From an uncultured Prevotella sp. (GTDB lineage: Bacteria > Bacteroidota > Bacteroidia > Bacteroidales > Bacteroidaceae), in assembly GCA_944319795.1 (NCBI GenBank), contig CALUFA010000020.1:1-41552 (forward strand): DNA of 41,552 bases. The letters run 5' to 3'. The notes under the pieces were generated by a model that was not told the DNA's origin, did not search any database, and saw only the letters and a list, made by a program, of their open reading frames with translations. Made by a program: the position numbers and the translations under genes. How positions within the stretch are numbered: position 1 is the first letter of the stretch; the number at the start of each line of letters is the position of its first letter. Below are positions 24,307 to 35,237 of this stretch, piece after piece.

Positions 24307-24879
24307 ATGTTGAGAAAATTATTAGTAGTTTTACTTGCCGTCACAATGTCGGCAAGATGCGCTGCCCAGCAGTATGAGCCTTACCACGGCGACGGTATCG
24401 ACGACTATCTGCGCCTTGTGCCGGCGGCGTCGGTGTTCGTATTGAAGGCTGCCGGGGTGGAGAGCCAAAGCTCGTGGAAGCGGTTGGTGGTGAACACGGC
24501 GGCGTCGTTTGCCATCGACGTGGCCGTTACCTACGGCCTTAAGTATTCAATCAAGTCGACGCGCCCCGACGGCACCGACCGCCGCTCGTTTCCCTCGGGG
24601 CACGCGTCGGTGGCATTTTGCGGCGCGGCGATATTGGACAAGGAGTTCCGCCATGTCAGTCCTTGGATTAGCGTTGCCGGTTACGCCGTAGCCGCCGGCA
24701 CGGCCATCGACCGCGTGGCGCGCAACCGCCACCATTGGGGCGACGTGGCCGCCGGGGCGGCCATCGGCGTGCTGTCAACATACGCCGGCTATTGGATTGC
24801 CGACAAGATAACCGGCTGGGACAAGGACGTAAGCGTGGCGGTAAGCCCAATGGGGGTGAGCATGGTTTGGCGGCCATGA
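24307..24879 (+). CDS. PAP2 superfamily membrane phosphatase
   Basis: Starting at ATG 24307, the 190-residue protein has a cleavable-type signal (MLRKLLVVLLAVTMSARCAA). It carries the three phosphatase motifs: K79-x6-R86-P87, PSGH (96-99) and R136-x5-H142-x3-D146. Such proteins remove phosphate from lipids such as lipid A or undecaprenyl diphosphate in the periplasm. It sits between susE and malQ but has its own promoter-like F8 repeats upstream, and a palindrome begins at its stop codon. It may therefore be a separate unit rather than part of starch use. Confidence 0.88.
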   Translation: MLRKLLVVLLAVTMSARCAAQQYEPYHGDGIDDYLRLVPAASVFVLKAAGVESQSSWKRLVVNTAASFAIDVAVTYGLKYSIKSTRPDGTDRRSFPSGHASVAFCGAAILDKEFRHVSPWISVAGYAVAAGTAIDRVARNRHHWGDVAAGAAIGVLSTYAGYWIADKITGWDKDVSVAVSPMGVSMVWRP

Positions 24880-25081
24880 TTAACCCAAATCGGCCATTAG
24901 ACCGTAAAGAACCGAAATATGGCGTATTTTACTTACTCTTCGTCAGCTTATGCGTTTCCGCCGGCATCTTGCTTTCCGCCCCGTCTCGGCGTAGTCCGCT
25001 ACGCCTTCGTCTAAAAGGAAAGCAATCTACACGGCATAAACCATAATCAGACTGAAGTCTAACGACCGATTTGGGATTAAT
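24879..25081. repeat. F9 nested palindrome between PAP2 gene and malQ
   Basis: Outer arms (24879-24903 with 25057-25081) pair over 25 bp with a few mismatches around CCCAAATCGG. An inner pair TTGCTTTCC (24969-24977) with GGAAAGCAA (25017-25025) encloses the hairpin GGCGTAG-TCCG-CTACGCC. The outer arm starts on the last base of the PAP2 stop codon. Together with the malQ operator and promoter it fills the 320-bp gap; no gene is seen there. Confidence 0.72.
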
Positions 25082-25096
25082 AAATCAAAAATATCA

Positions 25097-25109
25097 TGTA
25101 AACGTTTGC
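25097..25109 (+). promoter_or_regulatory. LacI-type operator upstream of malQ
   Basis: TGTAAACGTTTGC is a near-perfect palindrome with CG centre and shares CGTTTGCGC with the susC site. A T-rich stretch follows at the same distance as at susC. Its centre is 61.5 bp before the malQ -7 box. Confidence 0.7.
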
Positions 25110-25164
25110 GCTCCCAAATTTATTTTTAGGAAAAAAAATGACATACACGTATTTTATTTATTCG

Positions 25165-25172
25165 TACCTTTG
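25165..25172 (+). promoter_or_regulatory. -7 box of the malQ promoter
   Basis: TACCTTTG matches TAnnTTTG. No TTG is found 19-21 bp upstream, as at susC, which is consistent with dependence on an activator. The expected leader is about 20 nt. Confidence 0.6.
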
Positions 25173-25199
25173 AACCGTAATTAATAAGACCTGATACCT

Positions 25200-27899
25200 A
25201 TGAACATACTTTTAAGCGTAATTTACAGTACGAGTTTCGGCGAAGAACTCGTGTTGAACCTTATATCCGGATGCAAGGACGGCGTGAAGACGGCCATCCC
25301 TTACAGAATGAAGACCGTTGACGGACGCGAGTGGACTTGCAGCCTAAAGCTCGACTTGCGTAAGGGCACGTATATCGATTATTATTACAGCGTAGTGCGC
25401 GGCGAGGACAACGTGGTAAGGCGCGAATGGCAGACTGAGCCCCACCGCCTTGAAATCAGCGCCGTGCGCGGCGACAGCATCACAGTGTACGACCATTGGA
25501 TCGACATGCCCGATGATTCATACCTTTACAGTTCGGCGTTCACCGACTGCATCCGCCGCCGCAAGTCGTCGCCCGTAGCCTTGAGCGACTATCCCGTTAC
25601 GGTGCGCCTGAAGGTGCGCGCCCCGCAGCTGTCGGGCAACCAGAGGCTGATGATAGTAGGCAACGACGATGCGCTCGGCGCATGGGACGTGTTCAAGGCC
25701 GTGCCGATGGTGGAGCACAACTACAACGAGTGGATAGTAGACGTAGACGTAACCAAGCTGGCAAGCAACATCTTCTATTTCAAGTTCGTCGCCGTAGACG
25801 TGTTCGACCGTGCCGACGTAATATGGGAAGACCGTTACAACCGCCGCGTTGAGCTGCCGGGCATGAAGGAGGGCGACGTCATTGTTTACGAACTCGACGA
25901 GGCCCTCTTCCCTATATATAATGTAAGGTGTGCCGGAACTCAGGTGCCCGTGTTCTCGCTGCGCTCTAAGACGAGCTTCGGCGTTGGCGACTTCGGCGAC
26001 CTGAAGAAGATGATCGACTGGATTGCGCTTACCCAGCAGCGCGTATTGCAGCTGCTGCCGATAAACGACACCACTACGACCCATACTTGGACGGACTCTT
26101 ATCCGTATAGCAGCATCAGCATTTTCGCCCTGCATCCGCAGTACGCCGACCTTAACCAGCTGCCCCGGATAGAAGACGAGGCCGAGCGCGAGAGGTTCGA
26201 GGCCCTGCGCCAAGAGCTGAACGCCCTGCCCCAAGTGGATTATGAGCGCGTGAACAAGGCAAAGACCGATTATCTTGAAATCATCTACCGGCAGGAATGC
26301 GCGAAGGTATTGGCATCGACTGAGTTTAAGACTTTCTTTGAAGAAACGTCACACTGGCTCGTTCCCTACGCCCAATATTGTCATTTCAGGGAGAAGTACG
26401 GCACGGCCGACTTCGCCACATGGCCCGACCACAACCACTTCGACGAGGCCGAACGCAAGGCGTTGTCCGATCCGCATTCAGCCGCTTTCGGCGACGTTGC
26501 TTTCTATTATTACGTGCAGTTCATACTGAACAAGCAAATGGCCGAAGCCCACGAATACGCCCGCTCGAAAGGAGTGGTATTGAAGGGCGACATACCCATA
26601 GGCGTAGACCGCCACGGAAGCGACGTTTGGCAGGAGCCGCGCTATTTCAACCTTAACGGCCAAGCCGGCGCCCCGCCCGACGATTTCTCGGTGAACGGGC
26701 AGAATTGGGGACTGCCGACGTACAATTGGGACGAGATGATGAAAGACGGATGCGTATGGTGGGTGCGCCGTTTCGTCAACATGGCGAAATTCTTCGACGC
26801 TTACCGCATAGACCACGTACTCGGTTTCTTCCGCATTTGGGAAATACCAATCGAGTCGGTACACGGCCTGCTCGGCCAGTTCTCGCCGGCGTTGGGCATG
26901 ACGCGCGAGGAGATAGAGGCTTACGGGCTGCACTTCCAGGAGGAACTGTTTACCGAGCCGTTCATCACCGACTGGGTGCTCGAACGCATGTTCGGAGAGC
27001 GTGCGCGCATGGTGCGCGAAACGTATCTTGAGCCTTCGCACGACGGCCGTTACCGCATGAAGGCTGCTTACGATACGCAGCGCAAGGTAGAGGCCGCCTT
27101 CGCCGGAAAGACCGACAAGGCCGACACCGACTTGCGCGACGGGCTTTACGCGCTGATAAGCGACGTGCTCTTCGTGCGCGACCATAGGGATAAGAACAAG
27201 TTCCACCCGAGAATTTCCGTCCAGTTCGACTTCGTTTACGAGTCGCTTTACGACAGCGACAAGTACGTGTTCAACAAGATTTACAACGATTATTACTACC
27301 GCAGGAACAACCAGTTCTGGTACCGCGAGGCGATGGGTAAGCTGCCCAAGATAGTCGAGGCTACACGCATGCTAGTATGCGCCGAGGATTTGGGCATGGT
27401 GCCCGACTGTGTTTCGTGGGTTATGAACGAGCTGAAGATGCTTAGCCTTGAGCTTCAGTCGATGCCGAAAGACCCGAACGTGCGCTTCGGCGTGCTTTCG
27501 CGCAATCCTTACCGCTCCGTATGCACTATATCGAGCCACGACACGCCGACGCTTCGGCAGTGGTGGGACGAGGACGAACGCCGCACCCAAGACTATTACA
27601 ACAACGTTTTGCAGAAATACGGAGCCGCCCCGCATCCGCTGCCCGGTTGGCTCGCACGCGACATAATCTCGCGCCACCTGCTCTGCCCGTCGATGCTTTG
27701 CATACTCGCCCTGCAAGACTGGCTGGCAATTGACGAGAACTTGCGGCTGCCGGACGCCAACGCCGAGCGCATCAACGTGCCTTCGAATTCGCGCCATTAT
27801 TGGCGCTACCGCATGCATGTCGACTTGGAAGACCTGATTGGAAGGCACGACTTCAACCAGAACGTCGTTGACCTTATCAAGGAAGGCGGAAGAAGATAG
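25200..27899 (+). CDS. malQ: 4-alpha-glucanotransferase, DPE2-like GH77 with two N-terminal CBM20 domains
   Basis: The 899-residue protein has no signal peptide, so it acts in the cytoplasm. Two starch-binding CBM20-type domains (about 1-110 and 130-235, the second with LMIVGNDDALGAWD) precede the GH77 barrel. Catalytic residues are D538 in FDAYRIDHVLGFF (nucleophile), E729 in CAEDLGMVP (acid/base) and D781 in SSHDTPTLRQWW. The CBM20-GH77 layout and an insertion in the barrel are those of plant DPE2 and its Bacteroidetes relatives, which move glucosyl units from maltose to glucans. It starts the second plus-strand unit of the locus, with its own LacI-type operator. Confidence 0.95.
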   Translation: MNILLSVIYSTSFGEELVLNLISGCKDGVKTAIPYRMKTVDGREWTCSLKLDLRKGTYIDYYYSVVRGEDNVVRREWQTEPHRLEISAVRGDSITVYDHWIDMPDDSYLYSSAFTDCIRRRKSSPVALSDYPVTVRLKVRAPQLSGNQRLMIVGNDDALGAWDVFKAVPMVEHNYNEWIVDVDVTKLASNIFYFKFVAVDVFDRADVIWEDRYNRRVELPGMKEGDVIVYELDEALFPIYNVRCAGTQVPVFSLRSKTSFGVGDFGDLKKMIDWIALTQQRVLQLLPINDTTTTHTWTDSYPYSSISIFALHPQYADLNQLPRIEDEAERERFEALRQELNALPQVDYERVNKAKTDYLEIIYRQECAKVLASTEFKTFFEETSHWLVPYAQYCHFREKYGTADFATWPDHNHFDEAERKALSDPHSAAFGDVAFYYYVQFILNKQMAEAHEYARSKGVVLKGDIPIGVDRHGSDVWQEPRYFNLNGQAGAPPDDFSVNGQNWGLPTYNWDEMMKDGCVWWVRRFVNMAKFFDAYRIDHVLGFFRIWEIPIESVHGLLGQFSPALGMTREEIEAYGLHFQEELFTEPFITDWVLERMFGERARMVRETYLEPSHDGRYRMKAAYDTQRKVEAAFAGKTDKADTDLRDGLYALISDVLFVRDHRDKNKFHPRISVQFDFVYESLYDSDKYVFNKIYNDYYYRRNNQFWYREAMGKLPKIVEATRMLVCAEDLGMVPDCVSWVMNELKMLSLELQSMPKDPNVRFGVLSRNPYRSVCTISSHDTPTLRQWWDEDERRTQDYYNNVLQKYGAAPHPLPGWLARDIISRHLLCPSMLCILALQDWLAIDENLRLPDANAERINVPSNSRHYWRYRMHVDLEDLIGRHDFNQNVVDLIKEGGRR

Positions 27900-27932
27900 G
27901 CTTACTAACGGTTGCAGAATCGGGTAGACGGG

Positions 27933-27993
27933 GTTAAGACAGTAGCGCCGTTGCTGAAAATCCCATTAAGACATAGAGTGCTATTGTCTTAAC
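27933..27993. repeat. Inverted repeat between malQ and susB
   Basis: GTTAAGACAGTAGC (27933-27946) pairs with GCTATTGTCTTAAC (27980-27993), 14 bp with one mismatch. A nested alternative is TTAAGACATAG with CTATTGTCTTAA. It could reduce read-through from malQ into susB. No convincing promoter for susB was found. Confidence 0.5.
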
Positions 27994-28039
27994 TCCTTAC
28001 CTGTATCGCTCCTCAACCCCTTGGAAGGAAAGTTCATGA

Positions 28040-30190
<2,151 letters not shown>

Positions 30191-30194
30191 TCTG

Positions 30195-30278
30195 TGAAAG
30201 GCGGTCTTTCGCTTTGTAAAAGACCGCTTTTTACCTCTCGAAAGGCCGTCTTTTGTAGGCCAAAAGACGGCCTTTTGC
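30195..30278. repeat. F1 repeat locus e (two hairpins)
   Basis: Two module pairs lie in tandem: AAAGGCGGTCTTT with AAAAGACCGCTTTT, and AAAGGCCGTCTTTT (30241-30254) with its complement (30262-30275) around a 7-nt loop. The locus lies 5 bp behind the susB stop codon. Confidence 0.8.
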
Positions 30279-30317
30279 AAAACGTTGGGAACCAATATAT
30301 TACGTAACCGAAAAATA

Positions 30318-32309
30318 ATGACCTTTATGAAAATTACAAACCTGTTGCTTGCAGGCTTGCTATCGCTTGCAGCCGCGCAGGAAGCCGTGGCGCAAGGCGT
30401 TGCGGCGAAAACCGGCGTAACGTCGCAGGCGTCTGACGGGAAAATAAGTCCTGCAGCGTTGAGTTTCATCGACGAGGTGAAATATTCGCCTGAAAAGACC
30501 ACCTTCAGGCTGTTCGCCCCGAAGGACGCGAAGGCCGTCACCCTGCGCATATATGCCGACGGACAAGGCGGCGAGCCGCTGAAAGTGGTGGAAATGGCCT
30601 TCTCTTCACCGGGCGTTTACACGGCCACGGTCGACGGCGACCTTAAAGGCAAGTTCTATACTTTCGACACCGGCCGCGGCGAATGCCCCGGAGTGTTCGC
30701 CAAGGCTGTTGGAGTGAACGGACAAAGGGGCGCAATCGTCGACCTTGACGAGACCGACCCCGAGGGCTGGGCCTCTGACCGCATCACGCAGAAGGTCAAC
30801 ATGACCGACCTCGTAATCTACGAGATGCACCACCGCGACTTCTCCATCGACCCGTCGTCGGGGCTGAAATACAAGGGCAAATTCCTCGCCCTGACCGAGC
30901 AGAAGGCCATAGACCACCTGAAACGGCTCGGCGTAAACGCCGTGCACATACTGCCGTCATACGACTATGCGTCGGTTGACGAGACGAAACTTGACACCCC
31001 ACAGTACAACTGGGGTTACGACCCGTTGAACTACAACGTGCCCGAAGGCTCGTATTCTACGAACCCTTACGAGCCTATGGTCCGTATAAAAGAGTTCAAG
31101 CAGATGGTGCAGGCCCTGCACAAGGCCGGCATCCGCGTGATACTCGACGTGGTTTACAACCACACTTTCAACATAGACGGCAGCAACTTCCAACTCACCT
31201 GGCCCGACATTTTCTACCGCAAGAAGGCCGACGGCACATGGTCTGACGGCTCAGGCTGCGGCAATGAGACGGCCAGCGAGCTTGCCCCGATGCGCAACTT
31301 CATGCTCCAGTCGATGCGCTACTGGGTGGACGAATACCATATTGACGGCTTCCGTGTAGACCTGATGGGCGTGCATGACATCGAGACCATGAACCAAATA
31401 CGCGCCATGTTTGACCGAGAATTTCCCGCAACGTTCATCTACGGCGAGGGTTGGAGCGCCGGTACGTGCGCCTATCCGTTGGAAAAACTTGCCGTGAAGG
31501 CCAACATCGGGCAAATGCCCGGCATAGCGGCGTTCGGCGACGAGATGCGCGACGCCTTGCGCGGACCGTTCAACGACAACCGCAAGGGCGCCTTCATAGC
31601 CGGCGTTCCGGGTGGTGAGGAGAGCATAAAGTTCGGCATCGCCGGCGCAATCAGCCATCCGCAGGTAGACATGTCGAAGGTGAATTACAGCAAGGAGGCA
31701 TGGGCCTCGCAGCCCACACAGGCCATAAGCTACGTCAGCTGCCACGACGACATGTGCCTTGTCGACCGCCTACGCACCAGCGTTCCCGGCATCGGGCAGG
31801 ACGAGCTGATACGTCTCGACCTGTTGGCGCAGACCGCCGTGTTCACGTCGCAGGGCGTGCCGTTCATCCTTTCGGGTGAAGAGATGTTGCGCGACAAGAA
31901 AGGCGTGCACAACAGCTTCAACTCGCCCGACAGCGTGAACCGCCTTGACTGGACTAACTTGACGAAATATCCCCAGGTGTTCGACTATTACAGCAAGCTC
32001 ATCTCGCTGCGTAAGAACCATCCTGCGTTCCGCCTCGGCGACGCCGGATGCGTGCGCCGCCACCTCGAGTTCCTGCCCGGCGGCGACTGCCTCGTAGCCT
32101 TCCGCCTTAAGGGTAACGCCGGCGGCGACTCATGGAAGAACATCATCGTAATCTTGAACTCCGCCAAACAAGCGCGCAGCGTAGACATCCCGGCAGGCAA
32201 TTACACCGTGGTCTGCCGCGAGGGAGTGATCAACGAGGCCGGCCTCGGCACCGTAAGCGGCTCACAAGTCAGCGTTCCGGCGCAGTCGGCATTAATCTTG
32301 CATGAATGA
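30318..32309 (+). CDS. pulA: Type I pullulanase (GH13_14)
   Basis: With ATG 30318 the product has 663 residues; the next ATG at 30327 puts the signal peptide (MKITNLLLAGLLSLAAA) at the very N-terminus and is also plausible. A CBM48-like domain (about 60-150) precedes the GH13 barrel, which has the type I signature YNWGYDP. Catalytic residues are D348 (FRVDLMG), E377 (IYGEGW) and D477 (SCHDD). It cuts alpha-1,6 branches of pullulan, glycogen or amylopectin fragments. The signal is not of lipoprotein type, so the periplasm is the likely site. It complements SusA and SusB. Confidence 0.92.
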   Translation: MTFMKITNLLLAGLLSLAAAQEAVAQGVAAKTGVTSQASDGKISPAALSFIDEVKYSPEKTTFRLFAPKDAKAVTLRIYADGQGGEPLKVVEMAFSSPGVYTATVDGDLKGKFYTFDTGRGECPGVFAKAVGVNGQRGAIVDLDETDPEGWASDRITQKVNMTDLVIYEMHHRDFSIDPSSGLKYKGKFLALTEQKAIDHLKRLGVNAVHILPSYDYASVDETKLDTPQYNWGYDPLNYNVPEGSYSTNPYEPMVRIKEFKQMVQALHKAGIRVILDVVYNHTFNIDGSNFQLTWPDIFYRKKADGTWSDGSGCGNETASELAPMRNFMLQSMRYWVDEYHIDGFRVDLMGVHDIETMNQIRAMFDREFPATFIYGEGWSAGTCAYPLEKLAVKANIGQMPGIAAFGDEMRDALRGPFNDNRKGAFIAGVPGGEESIKFGIAGAISHPQVDMSKVNYSKEAWASQPTQAISYVSCHDDMCLVDRLRTSVPGIGQDELIRLDLLAQTAVFTSQGVPFILSGEEMLRDKKGVHNSFNSPDSVNRLDWTNLTKYPQVFDYYSKLISLRKNHPAFRLGDAGCVRRHLEFLPGGDCLVAFRLKGNAGGDSWKNIIVILNSAKQARSVDIPAGNYTVVCREGVINEAGLGTVSGSQVSVPAQSALILHE

Positions 32310-32313
32310 ATCA

Positions 32314-32461
32314 AGAATTTATAGAAGTTAAAGAAATTAGGGGAGTTAAAGCCGAATGCTTTGCTTCTTGCAGTAAAAAATGATAGGCAAACAGTCTTAT
32401 AATGCTTGAACAACAAGGCATTTGGCTTTAACTTCTCTAACTTATTTAACTTCTCTAATCC
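32314..32461. repeat. F6 element, long inverted repeat
   Basis: The left arm (32314-32363, with GAAGTTAAAGAAATTAG and GGAGTTAAAGCCGAATGC) pairs with the right arm (32413-32461, GCATTTGGCTTTAACTTC and further). It fills almost the whole gap between pulA and susA, so any susA-specific promoter would have to lie within it. Confidence 0.75.
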
Positions 32462-32476
32462 TAAAAAGTACAAACA

Positions 32477-34369
32477 ATGAAAAAGTTTCTTTTATCTTTA
32501 AGCCTTATTTTAAGCGTTATGACAATCAACGCGGCGGTCAAGGTTGACCGCATTGACCCGACCAACTGGTTCGTCGGGATGAAAAATCCGTCTTTACAAC
32601 TCATGGTTTACGGCGAAGGCATAAGCTCTGCCGACGTAACGACCGACTACGCAGGCGTCAAAGTAGACAGCATCGTGCGCCTCGACAGCCCCAACTACCT
32701 CTTGGTTTACCTCAACCTCGAAGGAGCGCAGCCCGGAGAGATGACCCTGAACTTCAAAAACGGCAAGCAGACTAAGAAGGTTAAGTATCAGCTGAAGGCG
32801 CGCGAGAAGCGTGGCGAAGAGCGTATGGGCTTCACCAACGCCGACGTTCTCTACATGCTTATGCCCGACCGCTTCGCCGACGGAGACCCTAAGAACAACG
32901 ACATAAAGGGCCTCTATGCCTACAAGACCGACCGCTCGCAGCCCAGCCTGCGCCACGGCGGCGACCTTGAGGGCATCCGCCAACATCTCGACTACTTCAA
33001 GGAACTTGGCGTTACGGCGCTTTGGTTCACCCCGGTGCTCGAGAACAATTCGCCCGACGGTGACGTAAGCAGCTCTTACCACGGCTATGCCACGACCGAT
33101 TATTACCGCGTTGACCCGCGCTTCGGCACCAATGAGGAGTACCGTAAGTTGTGCGACGAGGCCCACGCACATGGCCTTAAAGTGGTAATGGACATGATAT
33201 TCAACCATTGCGGGTTCGAGCATCCGTGGGTGGCCGACATGCCTTCGAAGGATTGGCTCAACACTCCAGAGTGGCTTGACGCGCGCACCGACAAGACCAA
33301 ACCCGAGGTGAACGACAAGTATCTGCAGACTTCGTACAAGCTGACGCCTATCGTCGACCCCTACGCAAGCGACGTAGACTTCAAGGAAACGGTAGACGGA
33401 TGGTTCGTTCCGACCATGCCCGACCTCAACCAAAGGAATCCCCACGTAATCAAGTACTTGATTCAGAACAGCGAATGGTGGATTGAAACCGTCGGCATCG
33501 ACGGCATCCGCATGGACACTTACCCGTATGCCGACGCCGACGCGATGGCCGAATGGATGAGAACCCTCAACGAGGAATACCCAAACTTCAACGTAGTGGG
33601 CGAGACATGGGTGACTGAACCACCTTACACCGCAGCCTGGCAGAAGGACTCTAAGATCGCGAAGAAGAACAGCAACCTTAAGACGGTGATGGACTTCAGC
33701 TTCTACGACAAGATCAACCAGGCCAAGCGCGAGGACACCGACGGCTTCGTGACGGGTATGAACCGCATTTACAACAACTTCGCTTACGACTACCTTTACC
33801 CCAACCCGTCGAGCGTGATGGCCTTCATCGAGAACCACGACACCGACCGTTTCCTCGGAAGGGGCAAGGACTCTACGGCCTTGAAGCAGGCGTTGGCCAT
33901 TCTTTTGACCGTAAACCGTATTCCGCAGCTCTACTACGGCACGGAAGTGCTGATGAACGGCACTAAGGAAGTGACCGACGGCAACGTGCGCAAGGACTTC
34001 CCCGGCGGATTCCCGGGCGACGCAAAGAACGCCTTCACCGCCGAGGGACGCACCAAGGCGGAGAACGCAATGTTCACATGGCTGAGCCGCCTGCTGCATT
34101 GGCGCCAGGGCAACGACGTCGTAATAAAGGGCACGCAGAAACAGTTCATACCCTACAACGGCGTTTACGTGATAGCCCGCCAGTACGGCGGAAAGACCGT
34201 CATGACCGTAGTCAACGGCACGAGGAAGGCTTCCAAGCTCGCCGTTAAGCGCTACGCCGAGGTAATCGGCTCTAACACCACGGCCACCGACGTGCTCACC
34301 GGCAACGCCGTTTCACTGTCAAGCGACGTGCAGCTCGAGCCGCGCCAGACGTTGATTCTCGAATTCTGA
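32477..34369 (+). CDS. susA: Periplasmic alpha-amylase / neopullulanase, SusA-type GH13
   Basis: The 630-residue protein (reference SusA about 617) has a signal peptide (MKKFLLSLSLILSVMTINA) without a lipobox cysteine, so it is periplasmic. The N-terminal cyclomaltodextrinase-type domain (about 20-125) is followed by the GH13 barrel with D347 in IRMDTYPYAD, E376 in VVGETW and D455 in ENHDTDR, then a small C-terminal beta domain. Such enzymes cut imported malto-oligosaccharides, cyclodextrins and pullulan. It is the last gene of the locus and is followed by a strong terminator. Confidence 0.93.
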   Translation: MKKFLLSLSLILSVMTINAAVKVDRIDPTNWFVGMKNPSLQLMVYGEGISSADVTTDYAGVKVDSIVRLDSPNYLLVYLNLEGAQPGEMTLNFKNGKQTKKVKYQLKAREKRGEERMGFTNADVLYMLMPDRFADGDPKNNDIKGLYAYKTDRSQPSLRHGGDLEGIRQHLDYFKELGVTALWFTPVLENNSPDGDVSSSYHGYATTDYYRVDPRFGTNEEYRKLCDEAHAHGLKVVMDMIFNHCGFEHPWVADMPSKDWLNTPEWLDARTDKTKPEVNDKYLQTSYKLTPIVDPYASDVDFKETVDGWFVPTMPDLNQRNPHVIKYLIQNSEWWIETVGIDGIRMDTYPYADADAMAEWMRTLNEEYPNFNVVGETWVTEPPYTAAWQKDSKIAKKNSNLKTVMDFSFYDKINQAKREDTDGFVTGMNRIYNNFAYDYLYPNPSSVMAFIENHDTDRFLGRGKDSTALKQALAILLTVNRIPQLYYGTEVLMNGTKEVTDGNVRKDFPGGFPGDAKNAFTAEGRTKAENAMFTWLSRLLHWRQGNDVVIKGTQKQFIPYNGVYVIARQYGGKTVMTVVNGTRKASKLAVKRYAEVIGSNTTATDVLTGNAVSLSSDVQLEPRQTLILEF

Positions 34370-34415
34370 TGCTCAGGATGAACACCGTTCGCCCGAGCAG
34401 GTAACGGTTTATGGC

Positions 34416-34458
34416 AAGAAAATCCCCGGAACGCGACACCGCTTCCGGGGATTTTCTT
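34416..34458 (+). terminator. Intrinsic terminator after susA
   Basis: A perfect 15-bp stem, AAGAAAATCCCCGGA (34416-34430) with 34444-34458, has a 13-nt loop and an A-tract before and T-rich tract within the right arm. It ends the starch locus. Confidence 0.88.
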
Positions 34459-34549
34459 ATTATAAGCGCATTTTTTTAACAGTATGGCTGATTATTGTTT
34501 GGGTTTATAACGGAAATCCGTCATTTAATTAAGATTTGTTTGTTAAAGT

Positions 34550-34580
34550 TTTGTGAAAACAATATTTTCTCCTATCTTTG
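34550..34580 (+). promoter_or_regulatory. Promoter of the YiiX-like gene
   Basis: TTTG (34550-34553), a 19-bp spacer and TATCTTTG (34573-34580) match the Bacteroidetes housekeeping consensus perfectly. The start codon is 18 bp further on. Confidence 0.78.
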
Positions 34581-34597
34581 TAGCAACATGAACTATT

Positions 34598-35203
34598 ATG
34601 AAAAACTTTCTCGCAACAGTCGCTGTCATAATGCTCTTCGTCTCGTGTGAAAGGAGTGGTTTTAAGACCATATTTCCGGAGGGCTGCAGCCTGCAGGCAG
34701 GCGACTTAGTGTTCCGCCGCGGTAATGGTTTGACCAGCCGTGCGGTGCTGATGGCCGACAAGCGGGGCGGTTATTCGCATGTTGGGATAGTGGTCGATTC
34801 GTGCGGAACGATGATGATCGTGCACGCCGTGCCGGGCGAGCCCGACTTCGACGGCGACCCCGACCGGGTTAAGATGGAAACGCCAGAGAAGTTTTTCCTG
34901 TCGCTGAACGCGAAGACCGGCGAAGTGAAACGCCTGAAAGGCGACTCCGCCACGGCCGCCGAAGCTGCGCGTTACGCCGTCGACATATATAAGCGTGGCG
35001 TGCTCTTCGACCATGATTACGACGATACGGACACGACGAAGATGTACTGTTGCGAACTGATAGAGCATGTTTACAAGAAAGCCGGGCTGTCGGTTGCCGG
35101 CCGTGAGAGGCACGACATACTGCTGCCGGGCATGCGCCTGCATTGCATTTTGCCGTCGGATTTGTGCGACAACGCAAGGTTCGAGAAGATCGTTTCATTC
35201 TAA
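34598..35203 (+). CDS. YiiX/YebB-like permuted papain-fold (NlpC/P60) lipoprotein hydrolase
   Basis: The 201-residue protein has a lipobox LFVSC (C17). The motifs LQAGDLVFRRG, GYSHVGIVV (H61) and later YCCELIEHVYKKAG (C151/C152, E153) follow the circularly permuted order of the YiiX/YaeF group, where His comes before the catalytic Cys. Members are thought to cleave amide or thioester bonds in peptidoglycan peptides or lipids. It has its own strong promoter, and a second small lipoprotein gene follows after 34 bp. The substrate is unknown. Confidence 0.82.
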   Translation: MKNFLATVAVIMLFVSCERSGFKTIFPEGCSLQAGDLVFRRGNGLTSRAVLMADKRGGYSHVGIVVDSCGTMMIVHAVPGEPDFDGDPDRVKMETPEKFFLSLNAKTGEVKRLKGDSATAAEAARYAVDIYKRGVLFDHDYDDTDTTKMYCCELIEHVYKKAGLSVAGRERHDILLPGMRLHCILPSDLCDNARFEKIVSF

Positions 35204-35237
35204 AAATAAATTATTAACAACCAAAACACTTATCATT

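Noticed and set aside
32594-34099. A 501-residue open frame opposite susA
   Set aside because: It lies entirely antisense to a gene with complete GH13 motifs, has no recognisable domain and has the composition of a shadow frame in GC-rich DNA. The same holds for the long antisense frames over malQ, susB and the TonB receptor.
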